Positions 1 to 6,438 of a DNA stretch of 7,023 nt are shown in pieces; positions within the stretch are counted from its first letter, which is position 1, and each line of letters begins with the position of its first letter. Under the pieces are notes generated by a model. The model ran no database searches and was not told where the DNA came from. It saw nothing but the letters and a program-made list of their open reading frames with translations. Origin of the DNA: Paracoccaceae bacterium. Lineage in GTDB: Bacteria > Pseudomonadota > Alphaproteobacteria > Rhodobacterales > Rhodobacteraceae. The translations under genes and the position numbers were made by a program. The stretch is taken from assembly GCA_027080755.1 (NCBI GenBank), contig JALWQC010000174.1:1-7023 (forward strand), in the 5' to 3' direction.

Positions 1-360
1 CATACTTTCAACGCCGCCGGCAATTACCAGATCGAAATCACCGGCCTTGATCCCGCGGGCCGCCATTCCGACCGCATCCATACCCGAACCACACAAACGG
101 TTGATCGTCGTTCCCGGAACATCAACCGGAAGCCCCGACAAAAGGGCCGCCATACGGGCAACATTGCGATTATCCTCACCCGCCTGATTTGCACAGCCGT
201 AAATCAGGTCATCTACCTGACTCCAGTCAACCGAAGGGTTGCGATCCATAAGGGCGCGAATGGGCAAAGCCGCCAAATCATCCGCCCTAACCATTGAAAG
301 CGCCCCCGCATAGCGCCCGATTGGTGTTCGAATTGCATCACAAACAAATGCTTCTGTCAT
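1..360 (-). CDS. pcaF: Thiolase, 3-oxoadipyl-CoA thiolase-like (PcaF/PaaJ group), N-terminal part
   Basis: The first 120 codons of a thiolase are present; the gene runs off the low-coordinate edge. Enzymes of this group cleave 3-oxoadipyl-CoA with CoA to succinyl-CoA and acetyl-CoA, the last step of the beta-ketoadipate and phenylacetate pathways in the cytoplasm. The protein opens MTEAFVCDAIRTPIGRYAGA, then has GCANQAGEDNRNVARMAALL (residues 55-74). The nucleophile motif NRLCGSG puts the active-site Cys at 90, the usual PcaF position, and IAGGVESM ends the visible part. The ADDLAALPIRAL and CANQAGEDNRNVARM stretches resemble PcaF/PaaJ more than biosynthetic acetoacetyl-CoA thiolases, as I recall those families. 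The ATG at 360 matches the family N terminus; a weak GGGAA lies 7 nt upstream. A TetR-type palindrome sits 33-56 nt upstream, so it probably has its own regulated promoter. The choice between pcaF, paaJ and a general acetyl-CoA acetyltransferase is not settled without the rest of the gene and its neighbours. Confidence 0.85.
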   Translation of the reverse strand, partial: MTEAFVCDAIRTPIGRYAGALSMVRADDLAALPIRALMDRNPSVDWSQVDDLIYGCANQAGEDNRNVARMAALLSGLPVDVPGTTINRLCGSGMDAVGMAARGIKAGDFDLVIAGGVESM

Positions 361-392
361 TACTTGATTCCCGATTTGTTAGCGCAGCATAA

Positions 393-416
393 TTAGCCGA
401 CCGTTCGGTCTGTTAA
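393..416. promoter_or_regulatory. Candidate TetR-family operator upstream of the thiolase gene
   Basis: The core GACCGTTCGGTC (399-410) is an inverted repeat of GACCG and CGGTC around a central TT. Symmetry continues outward at most positions: TTA at 393-395 pairs with TAA at 414-416, and C397 with G412; only positions 396/413 and 398/411 break it. GACCG/CGGTC palindromes are typical of TetR-family repressors, including those that control phenylacetate and fatty-acid degradation such as PaaR. The site lies 33-56 nt before the thiolase ATG, where a repressor would block a promoter. No regulator gene is visible in the window, so the partner protein is inferred. Confidence 0.6.
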
Positions 417-444
417 TGCCACACCTCAAATCAAAGAGCAAGAT

Positions 445-485
445 ATGTTGCGTATTATTTTACATGTTGTGTTTTTCGCAACATG
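445..485 (-). other. Inverted-repeat cluster just after flgI, possible weak terminator
   Basis: Three copies of ATGTTG(C/T)G occur: 445-452 and 464-471 on the plus strand, and 484-477 inverted. In the flgI transcript the arm at 484-477 can pair perfectly over 8 bp with 452-445. Alternatively CATGTTG at 485-479 pairs with CAACATG at 469-463 over 7 bp, with a 9-nt loop. The cluster starts 7 nt after the flgI stop codon. The nearer hairpin is followed by TAAAATAATA rather than a U tract, so it is a poor intrinsic terminator. It may instead be a transcript 3'-end structure or a protein-binding site. Confidence 0.35.
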
Positions 486-492
486 ATAGGGC

Positions 493-1608
493 CTATTGCA
501 CCACAAACTCCGCATGCAACGCGCCAGCCGCTTTAATCGCCTTCAGAATATCGATCATATCCTGCGGGGAAACACCCAGCGCATTCAGCCCCTCTATCAC
601 CTCGGGCAAAGAAACCGCGTCATCCACCATCGCCAGGCCCTTACCCGGATCGGTTTGCAAATCTACCGTTGTTCGCGGCACGACAACTGTATCTCCATTC
701 TGGCTAAAGGGGTTGGGTTCCACCACAATCGGCTCTTCCTTGACGCGAAGTGTCAGGTTCCCTTGCGAAATCGCAACCCGTGAAATCCGCACATCCGAGC
801 CGAGAACAATCGTCCCCGACCGCTGATCCACAACCACCCGTGCCTTTTGCGCCGGTGTAATTTCTATATTTTCCAAGGCGCTAATCAGATGCGCCGGACT
901 CCTGACGCCGGATGCCTTGACGTCCAGACTGACCGTCCCCGAATCCAGCATCCGCGCAACCGGTTTTCCAAAGGCCCGATTGATAGATGTCTCGATCCTG
1001 TCTGCCGTCGTAAAATCGGGGTTTCGAAGCGCAAGCCGTATGGTTTTCATGTCATTCAGGGTAAACTCCACCTCACGCTCGACCCGCGCACCCGATGGAA
1101 TAACCCCCGCCGTCGGAACCCCCTTGGTAACCGAGGCAGCATCCCCGCTAACCGAAGCGCCGCCGGCAATAATAGAGCCCTGCGCAACAGCATAAACATT
1201 TCCGTCCGCCGCATTTAGAGGTGTCATAATCAGGGTCCCGCCCAGCAGACTTTTGGAATCACCAATGGCCGAAACAGTCACATCAATCTGCCCGCCAGCG
1301 CGGGCAAATGGCGGCAATGTTGCCGTCACCAGAACGGCCGCAACATTTTTGGGGCGAAACTGTTCGCCAGTCACATTTATCCCCAACCGTTCCAGAAGGT
1401 TAACAAGCGCCTCTTCGGTAAAAGGAGAGTTTCGCAACCCGTCCCCGGTGCCGTTCAGGCCGACCACCAGACCATATCCGACAAGCTCGTTACCGCGAAC
1501 CCCGTCAAATTCCACCAGATCCTTGATCCTTGCCTCGGCTGCAAACCCTTGTGAGGCAAAGGACATACAAACCAGCAGAATTGTTATAAATTTGGAAAAT
1601 CCGGGCAA
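493..1608 (-). CDS. flgI: Flagellar P-ring protein FlgI
   Basis: FlgI is exported by Sec to the periplasm and assembles the P ring around the distal rod in the peptidoglycan layer. The 371-residue length is normal for the family. Residues 1-23 form a signal peptide: hydrophobic ITILLVCMSFA, then probable cleavage after GFA. The mature protein begins with the family hallmark RIKDLVEFDGVRGNELVGYG (27-46), followed by LVVGLNGTGD. The C-terminal half has VVVDQRSGTIVLGSDVRIS and ends in EFVVQ. The start is TTG: GAGG at 1618-1615 lies 6 nt upstream, and the next Met (residue 15) would destroy the signal peptide. The gene begins 3 nt after the flgL stop and is the last of the operon. Cys14 in the signal peptide is the only cysteine; the mature protein has none, unlike E. 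coli FlgI. Confidence 0.97.
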   Translation of the reverse strand: MPGFSKFITILLVCMSFASQGFAAEARIKDLVEFDGVRGNELVGYGLVVGLNGTGDGLRNSPFTEEALVNLLERLGINVTGEQFRPKNVAAVLVTATLPPFARAGGQIDVTVSAIGDSKSLLGGTLIMTPLNAADGNVYAVAQGSIIAGGASVSGDAASVTKGVPTAGVIPSGARVEREVEFTLNDMKTIRLALRNPDFTTADRIETSINRAFGKPVARMLDSGTVSLDVKASGVRSPAHLISALENIEITPAQKARVVVDQRSGTIVLGSDVRISRVAISQGNLTLRVKEEPIVVEPNPFSQNGDTVVVPRTTVDLQTDPGKGLAMVDDAVSLPEVIEGLNALGVSPQDMIDILKAIKAAGALHAEFVVQ

Positions 1609-1618
1609 AACCTACCTC
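1606..1618 (-). promoter_or_regulatory. Shine-Dalgarno and TTG start of flgI inside the end of flgL
   Basis: On the minus strand the sequence reads TTGAGGTAGGTTTTGCCC. GAGG (1618-1615) spans the last sense codon of flgL (AGG), its TAG stop follows at once, and TTG (1608-1606) is 6 nt from GAGG. This spacing decides the flgI start and implies translational coupling: ribosomes ending flgL can re-initiate on flgI. The rare TTG codon may lower FlgI output relative to upstream genes (inference). Confidence 0.75.
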
Positions 1619-2622
1619 AAGTAATTGGTTAACGACAAACCGGACAGACGGGCGGTCATGGCATACATGGTTTGCAATTGTGTCTGCAATTCCTGAAGCT
1701 TACTGGCTGCCTCATACGGATCCACCGAGCGGAGCCCATTACGCTCCAGATTAAAGGCCGTTTGTTGTGCAAGGGTGTGAGCCTTGGCGTTCTGGATGTT
1801 TTCTTCAGCAAACCCAAGCGTTTCACGGGCCCTGAGCACGGAATTTCCGGCATTTATCGCGGATTCGGCTGCCTCTTTCAAAAGCGCCACCTGATCCGGT
1901 GTTCCGGAAAATGTCGCCGGATCCGCCGCCACCGCAGCCATTGCCAAGGCGCGCAGCGATTGGCGCACCGGAATGGAATCTGCGCGGATGCCATAATCAA
2001 TCTGCGATCCGTCCGATATATGTGCAGCGCCAATATCCTGCGTGCTTCCGCGATAAATAGAGGTTTCGAAACCGCCGGCAGGGTCAAAAAAGTAGGAATC
2101 TATGGCGGCAATGGCAGCACTCGCATTCGCAGCGCCCGAAACAATAGCGGAAATATCCGACAGAATATCACTGGCAGGGGCCAGGGCCGGCTGGTCGACT
2201 GCGGTACCGGCAAACAGGCTCTGGTTGCCATATCGGGCGTTAAGGGCCGAAACGGCTGCCTCCAGCTTGTCCCGCGCAGAGGTTCCGACAATTTCCATAG
2301 ACCGGATATCGCCGCTATTCACCGTTGACAGCAAAGACGGGCCAAAATCTGTCAGGCCGTCGGCGACGCGTTCCAGACTGATTTGCATCAGGTTTGTTTT
2401 GCCGGCCGCAAGGCGCAATGTATCTATGTCGGAAGTCAGGGCGCCCAGTCTGTTTTCTATATGGAACAACCGGTTCAGATCCCCGCCTGCAGCCTGGACA
2501 AGGTTTGATTTTTCGCCGGAAACCAGTTCCTGACTGGCGGTATCCAGAGCCGATTTTATCTGCGTCTGGCGTGCGCGCATGCCGATAATGGAGGCAAGGT
2601 CGGAAATTTGGGTGAAAGACAT
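1612..2622 (-). CDS. flgL: Flagellar hook-filament junction protein FlgL (HAP3)
   Basis: FlgL forms, with FlgK, the junction between hook and filament; it is secreted through the flagellar export channel, and no signal peptide is seen. The 336 residues show the flagellin-like layout. The N-terminal D0/D1 helix region has LASIIGMRARQTQIKSALDT (about 9-28) and then SQELVSGEKSN. A variable middle is rich in Ala, Ser and Gly with NQSLFAGTAVDQPAL. The C-terminal helix from about 295 has DPYEAASKLQELQTQLQTMY and ends LTNYLR. The ATG directly follows the flgK stop (TAAATG, no gap), with GGAG at 2632-2629 six nucleotides upstream inside the last flgK codons. FlgL and flagellin share termini, but the position after flgK and the lack of full flagellin signature regions favour FlgL. 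Confidence 0.93.
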   Translation of the reverse strand: MSFTQISDLASIIGMRARQTQIKSALDTASQELVSGEKSNLVQAAGGDLNRLFHIENRLGALTSDIDTLRLAAGKTNLMQISLERVADGLTDFGPSLLSTVNSGDIRSMEIVGTSARDKLEAAVSALNARYGNQSLFAGTAVDQPALAPASDILSDISAIVSGAANASAAIAAIDSYFFDPAGGFETSIYRGSTQDIGAAHISDGSQIDYGIRADSIPVRQSLRALAMAAVAADPATFSGTPDQVALLKEAAESAINAGNSVLRARETLGFAEENIQNAKAHTLAQQTAFNLERNGLRSVDPYEAASKLQELQTQLQTMYAMTARLSGLSLTNYLR

Positions 2623-4083
2623 TTAAATCTCCATTAAAGTTTTCATCAGTCCGTCGATGACCGACATAACGCGGGCATTTGCGGCGTAGGCCTGTTCAAC
2701 CGTCATAAGGTCCCGCATCTCGCGATCTGTATCCACGCCTGTGGATTCCAGTTCCTGTTGGCGAAGCGCAAGGTGGTGCGAGGTATCAAAAGAAAGCATC
2801 TCCTGACGTTGGTCTGCCTCCAGCCCCCAGATAGCGGTAATCTCTCCGGCGAAACCGGCTGCGGACATTTCGTTAACGATGCCGGTGGAGGCTACAGGCT
2901 GGCGTGTGTCTGTAAGGGTATCCAGCATTTTCGTAATAATCGCCGTATTTCCGGCCAAACCGGGGGAAGCGGCACCAAGACCGTCCCGCAGCCGCCAAAG
3001 CGCGCCGCCATTTGCCGGATCTACCGCCTGGTTAACGGCCAGACGGCCTGCCACACCGGTTTCATTGGCTGCCAGAAAAAATGCGCCGGTATCTGTGAAA
3101 AGGGCCGGTGTGCCGGCAGGAATTGTCGGGTCAACCGACGGATCCTGAAATCTTTCCAGAAGATCACGGACCAGACCGTCAATTTGCGTCTGGAAATCCA
3201 TAGCAATCGTATCCCGCACCCTGAAATTCGCGGCCAGTGTTCCCCCTTCAAGCGGGCCGGATGCGACTCCGATATCCACCGGCTGTGAATTCAATGTCAG
3301 ACCGGAAAGCGCTCCGGAAGCCAGAGTCATATCAGGGGTCATCAGCGCCGTGTTGGAAAACCCGAGTTTCGCCGGCGTTCCATTCAACAAAATGCCGCCG
3401 CCCTGTGTAAACAGAACAGCCTCTCCGGTGGTGGATTGGGATTGCCGTATGGGGATAATTGCGTTGACCTTATCGATCAGGGCCTGACGTTTATCCATCA
3501 AGGCAGCGGCATCCCTGCCCGACATTCCAAGCATCCGGATCTCGGCATTCAACCCCTGTATCTGTTCCAGGGACTTGTTGACCGTCGTCACAAGGCTGGC
3601 AATATTCTTGTCGGCACGGACACGGATTGCCGTGGTTTCTGCGGATATGCGGTTAAAGATTTGCACAAGGCCTTTGGCCGTAGACAACAGGTTTTGCTGC
3701 AAACCGGTTGAATCCGGGGTCGATTGCAATTGCCGCAAGGATGTTTCAAGGCTGGAGTATTGTGTCGCCAAGGCCCCCGCCTCCCCCGGCAGGCCCAGCG
3801 CAGAAGACAGCTTTGCAATTGCCGATGTTTCTACCCGGTTGTGTTCCATTCCGGCTTCGGCCGCACGACGCGCGGTCATTGCCACCAGATCCTGTGCGCG
3901 GGAAACGCCATCCGTTGTGACGCCGGTTCCCTGGGTTCCTGTTACCCTTGCGGAAAGGTTAACCTGCTGGCGGTGATATCCTTCGGTATTGGCGTTGGCG
4001 ACGTTGTTTGACACCACTTCAGCCGCTCGGGAAACCGCCGTAAGGCCGGAATATGCGTTGGACAGGGCGTTGGAAATACTCAC
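2623..4083 (-). CDS. flgK: Flagellar hook-filament junction protein FlgK (HAP1)
   Basis: FlgK is the first junction protein laid on the finished hook and is exported by the flagellar type III apparatus. The 486-residue protein has the rod/hook N-terminal motif AEVVSNNVANANTEGYHRQQ at 21-40. A long helical part follows (about 85-210, with LETSLRQLQSTPDS and LMDKRQALIDKVNAI), then a variable domain. The C-terminal motif is MRDLMTVEQAYAANARVMSV (about 455-474), and the end is LMKTLMEI. This matches FlgK and not FlgE or FlgG, whose C termini are shorter and read differently. The start is GTG at 4083-4081, supported by AAGGA at 4095-4091 seven nucleotides upstream and by the family N terminus MSISNALSNAYSGL. 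It begins 17 nt after the flgE stop and abuts flgL, so it is mid-operon. Confidence 0.96.
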   Translation of the reverse strand: MSISNALSNAYSGLTAVSRAAEVVSNNVANANTEGYHRQQVNLSARVTGTQGTGVTTDGVSRAQDLVAMTARRAAEAGMEHNRVETSAIAKLSSALGLPGEAGALATQYSSLETSLRQLQSTPDSTGLQQNLLSTAKGLVQIFNRISAETTAIRVRADKNIASLVTTVNKSLEQIQGLNAEIRMLGMSGRDAAALMDKRQALIDKVNAIIPIRQSQSTTGEAVLFTQGGGILLNGTPAKLGFSNTALMTPDMTLASGALSGLTLNSQPVDIGVASGPLEGGTLAANFRVRDTIAMDFQTQIDGLVRDLLERFQDPSVDPTIPAGTPALFTDTGAFFLAANETGVAGRLAVNQAVDPANGGALWRLRDGLGAASPGLAGNTAIITKMLDTLTDTRQPVASTGIVNEMSAAGFAGEITAIWGLEADQRQEMLSFDTSHHLALRQQELESTGVDTDREMRDLMTVEQAYAANARVMSVIDGLMKTLMEI

Positions 4084-4100
4084 CGGATTATCCTTTATGG

Positions 4101-5402
4101 TTAACGTTTAATGTTTGTTGTTTCTTGCAGCATCTCATCAACCGTCTGGATGATTTTCGCGTTCGAGGAATAGGCCCGCTGCGTCTGGATAAGCGCCGTC
4201 AGCTCCCCTGCGATATCGGTTGTCGATTCCTCGCGGGCGTAGCCCACTGTGGCACCTGTCGGGCCGGAGCCGGCATCCCACAAAAACATGTCTCCGCTAG
4301 TTTGAGACAGGGAAAACGTCTGGTCACTTTCGGCATTCAGGCCATTGGGATTCGGCACATCGATCAGCGGAATCTGATAGATTGTCCGGGAAAACCCGCT
4401 GTCATAAACAGCTGAAACAAACCCGTTTTCATCAATCTCGACCGAGGTCAGGTTGCCCGTAGGGGCGCCGTTTTTCGAAAGGGCGATCGGGGCGAATTCT
4501 GCCGACATTTGCGTGAGTCTGGAAATGGAGTTCGGCTCCCCCACCTCTATTTCCACGGGACCGCTGGCAAAGTTCACCGCAATCCGGCCGGTTGCCGGAT
4601 CATAGGTGCCGCCGGAAACCGGTGTGACCGTCGCGATGGAACCGCCCGTCGTCGGGGTATCGTTGAAGGTCAGGTTAAACTCGGCAATCGGGGTTATGCC
4701 GGTGGCATGGTCAATAATCTGCATTGTCCAGGCATTGGACTGACCTGTCACCGGAATTGTCGGCACAAAACGGGCAGTCATGGTTTTTGTGGTGCCGAGG
4801 TTGTCGAAATACTCCATCGAGATTTCAAGGGGGTTACCCGTTCCACCCGCCTCGGTCGCGATGGCCGGCAGGTTTACGCCCAGCCCGATAAGGCTGGTGG
4901 GATTGGCCGCAAACTGGTTCAGCTTGACAAAAACCGGTTCCAGTCCGGCGGCGCTGTCCCGGGGTTGGGGGGGGATCGTTCCGTCTGCAGCCGCCGGCCA
5001 ACCCATCAACGCCAGCCCGCTTTGCGAGGTCAGGATGCCGTTTTTGTCCGGCTGGAATGATCCGGTAGACGTCATAAGCAACGGATAGGTTCCGCCCGAC
5101 TGGCCCAGCGCGGCGGTGGTTGTAACCGGCAACATCCCCCGTCCGGCAATGGCAATATCCATCGGGTTAGAGGTTGTCGTCAGCGATCCCTGCATTCCGA
5201 CGTTGCGATAGGTTGAGACCGTAACGCCGCCGGCGGTATACCTGCCGCGGCTTTGTGTAAGGGAAACGGCCGAAAAATCCACATCGGCCCGCTTGTATCC
5301 ATAGGTTCCGGAATTCGATATATTGTCCGAAATCGTTGCAAGCCTGCTGGCATTCACGTTCAAACCTGTCACGCCGGCATTCAGTGCGGAAGAAATTGTC
5401 AT
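4101..5402 (-). CDS. flgE: Flagellar hook protein FlgE
   Basis: FlgE polymerises into the hook, the flexible joint between rod and filament. The 433 residues carry the N-terminal rod-family motif LATISDNISNSGTYGYKRAD at 21-40. The hook body contains NPMDIAIAGRGMLPV (79-93), TSTGSFQPDKNGIL and a Thr/Gly-rich variable domain (about 180-330). The C-terminal signature GELTALIQTQRAYSSNAKII spans 399-418, and the protein ends in TNIKR. GRGMLPV, where many hooks have a GxGFFVV-like stretch, seems a lineage feature (recollection, not checked). ATG at 5402 has AAAGGA six nucleotides upstream. A CtrA-like box 54-68 nt before the start suggests flgE heads its own transcript with flgK, flgL and flgI. The coding strand contains C8 at codons 143-146. 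The gene is intact. Confidence 0.96.
   Translation of the reverse strand: MTISSALNAGVTGLNVNASRLATISDNISNSGTYGYKRADVDFSAVSLTQSRGRYTAGGVTVSTYRNVGMQGSLTTTSNPMDIAIAGRGMLPVTTTAALGQSGGTYPLLMTSTGSFQPDKNGILTSQSGLALMGWPAAADGTIPPQPRDSAAGLEPVFVKLNQFAANPTSLIGLGVNLPAIATEAGGTGNPLEISMEYFDNLGTTKTMTARFVPTIPVTGQSNAWTMQIIDHATGITPIAEFNLTFNDTPTTGGSIATVTPVSGGTYDPATGRIAVNFASGPVEIEVGEPNSISRLTQMSAEFAPIALSKNGAPTGNLTSVEIDENGFVSAVYDSGFSRTIYQIPLIDVPNPNGLNAESDQTFSLSQTSGDMFLWDAGSGPTGATVGYAREESTTDIAGELTALIQTQRAYSSNAKIIQTVDEMLQETTNIKR
4967..4974. repeat. Mononucleotide tract (C8 on the flgE coding strand)
   Basis: Eight consecutive G on the plus strand read as C8 in flgE, spanning the last base of Ile143 (ATC), both Pro codons (CCC CCC) and the first base of Gln146 (CAA). 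A further CCCC follows after AA. Slippage by one base here would frameshift the hook protein about a third of the way in. Confidence 0.8.
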
Positions 5403-5455
5403 ATCGTGTCCTTTGAACTGTTTCGTCGTTTGACTGCACTATCGGACACTGACAG

Positions 5456-5470
5456 TTAACATCCTGCTAA
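5456..5470 (-). promoter_or_regulatory. Candidate CtrA-binding site upstream of flgE
   Basis: On the minus strand the sequence is TTAGCAGGATGTTAAC, which is TTAG-N7-TTAA followed by C. The CtrA consensus in alphaproteobacteria is TTAA-N7-TTAA, so this matches 7 of 8 fixed positions with the exact 7-base spacer. It lies in the motB-flgE gap, 54-68 nt before the flgE ATG. CtrA controls flagellar genes in Caulobacter and in many Rhodobacterales, which fits the genes downstream. No clear -10 element was identified. Confidence 0.55.
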
Positions 5471-5489
5471 CAGATTCAATTGTCCGTAT

Positions 5490-6344
5490 TTAATGGGAAA
5501 ACCGGCGCAAAAGCGTTATTTCTATACGTCTGTTCCGGAAAACACTGGCGTCCGGAGACACCGGATCCCGGTCGGCCTTGCCGGTTACACGGGCAATCCG
5601 TTCCGGTTTTATGCCATCCACCAACAAACGCTGGCGGGACAGCTGCGCCCGATTCGCGGACAGGATGAACGGATCGCTTCCGTCAACGCTGCGCGAATCC
5701 GTGTGGCCGCTGATGGCGATATCGTTGGAAACTGCGGAAATCACGCCCGACACCATATCAAGCAGCATTTCCATCTTATGGGTCGGAACCGAGGAGCCCT
5801 CTTCGAACAAGGGGGAGCTTTCAAGATCGAACAGGTCGATTATCAGCCCTTCGTCCGTGACCCGCGTCGCGACATGCTGAAGCAGCTCATCGGCGACTGT
5901 GCTTTCGCCACTGTTGCCGCGCAAGGCGTTTTCAACCTCGGCAAAGGCCATGTCTGCGGTGCCGTCCTGTCCGGCGCTAGCATCGGCCGGTGTAACGCCG
6001 CTGTCCCCGGCCGCGCGGTTTTCTTCTGTCGGATTTGTGTTGGAGGCACCGGTGCCGTTTTGTGACAACACATCCTCGCTAAAGGTTGTGTCGCCCCCCA
6101 TCGGTCCGTTACCGCCTGCCGTTTCACGGAACACCGCAATCGTCGGGCTGAAATAATCCGCCAGACCCTTGCGTTCCTTTTCTGTTGTCGCGTTCAACAG
6201 CCACATCAACAGAAAAAACGCCATCATTGCGGTTACAAAATCCGCATAAGCCACTTTCCACGCGCCACCGTGGTGGCCGCCGCCCTTTATCACCTTTTTC
6301 TTCTTGATGATAATTACAGGCGCATTGTCGCCCTTACCTGCCAT
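5490..6344 (-). CDS. motB: Flagellar motor stator protein MotB
   Basis: MotB with MotA forms the ion-driven stator in the inner membrane and anchors it to peptidoglycan. The 284 residues begin with a Lys- and His-rich cytoplasmic tail (KKKKVIKGGGHHGG, 14-27). One membrane helix follows, ADFVTAMMAFFLLMWLLNAT (34-53), with the ion-carrying Asp at 35. The plug/linker start EKERKGLADYFSP is at 55-67. A long acidic, Gly/Asn-rich linker (about 73-150) leads to the OmpA-like peptidoglycan-binding domain (about 160-280) with ISGHTDSRSV (211-220), SANRAQLSRQRLL (229-241) and FRNRRIEI (269-276). The residues around D35 resemble proton-type stators, but ion choice is inferred. ATG at 6344 fits the family start; AAAGG lies 9 nt upstream. 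motA is not in the window. The gene stands between tlyA (94 bp) and flgE (87 bp), and the CtrA-like box before flgE suggests partly separate transcription. Confidence 0.95.
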   Translation of the reverse strand: MAGKGDNAPVIIIKKKKVIKGGGHHGGAWKVAYADFVTAMMAFFLLMWLLNATTEKERKGLADYFSPTIAVFRETAGGNGPMGGDTTFSEDVLSQNGTGASNTNPTEENRAAGDSGVTPADASAGQDGTADMAFAEVENALRGNSGESTVADELLQHVATRVTDEGLIIDLFDLESSPLFEEGSSVPTHKMEMLLDMVSGVISAVSNDIAISGHTDSRSVDGSDPFILSANRAQLSRQRLLVDGIKPERIARVTGKADRDPVSPDASVFRNRRIEITLLRRFSH

Positions 6345-6355
6345 ATCCCCACACC

Positions 6356-6377
6356 TTTCCCTTTCGCTCGAGGGAAA
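6356..6377 (-). other. Hairpin in the motB leader covering the Shine-Dalgarno region
   Basis: TTTCCCT (minus strand, 6377-6371) and AGGGAAA (6362-6356) form a perfect 7-bp stem with an 8-nt loop, CGAGCGAA. The 3' arm overlaps the purine-rich AGGGAAAGG that supplies the likely motB Shine-Dalgarno (AAAGG, 6358-6354). If it folds in the mRNA it would partly mask ribosome binding. The second purine run GGGG (6350-6347) lies outside the stem but only 2 nt from the ATG. Confidence 0.35.
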
Positions 6378-6393
6378 AGATGCGCCGAATTCC

Positions 6394-6408
6394 TTACCGA
6401 AAGGTTAT
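6394..6408 (-). promoter_or_regulatory. Weak CtrA-like half-site pair upstream of motB
   Basis: On the minus strand the bases read ATAACCTTTCGGTAA, that is ATAA-N7-GTAA. This keeps 6 of 8 fixed positions of TTAA-N7-TTAA, with the exact spacer. It lies 50-64 nt before the motB ATG, close to the 54-68 nt of the better site at flgE. On its own the match is weak; the similar placement is the main support. Confidence 0.25.
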
Positions 6409-6438
6409 CGCGCAGGAACAAAAAGCAAACAAATTGAG

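Noticed and set aside
416..826. 136-codon plus-strand open frame starting in the spacer and running antisense into flgI
   Set aside because: It mostly overlaps flgI antisense, its start overlaps the operator palindrome, and its Ser/Thr/Arg-rich sequence resembles no family I know.
1561..1608. FlgI as a lipoprotein, because Cys14 lies in the signal peptide
   Set aside because: The residues before Cys14 are L-L-V; a lipobox needs Gly, Ala or Ser just before the Cys. A normal signal peptidase I site (GFA) follows.
1672..2328. 218-codon plus-strand open frame opposite flgL, and similar plus-strand frames at 4509-5060, 5493-6065 and 2758-3288
   Set aside because: They are antisense to well-supported flagellar genes, have no recognisable domains, are rich in Cys, Arg and His as expected of shadow frames, and lack convincing ribosome-binding sites.
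4101..4111. TTAA-CGT-TTAA at the end of flgE as a CtrA box for flgK
   Set aside because: The spacer is 3 bases, not 7, and it overlaps the flgE stop codon. The 17-nt gap to flgK needs no promoter.
4961..4974. G-quadruplex in GGGGTTGGGGGGGG
   Set aside because: Only two separate G runs are present; four tracts are possible only by splitting the G8 with minimal loops, so support is weak.
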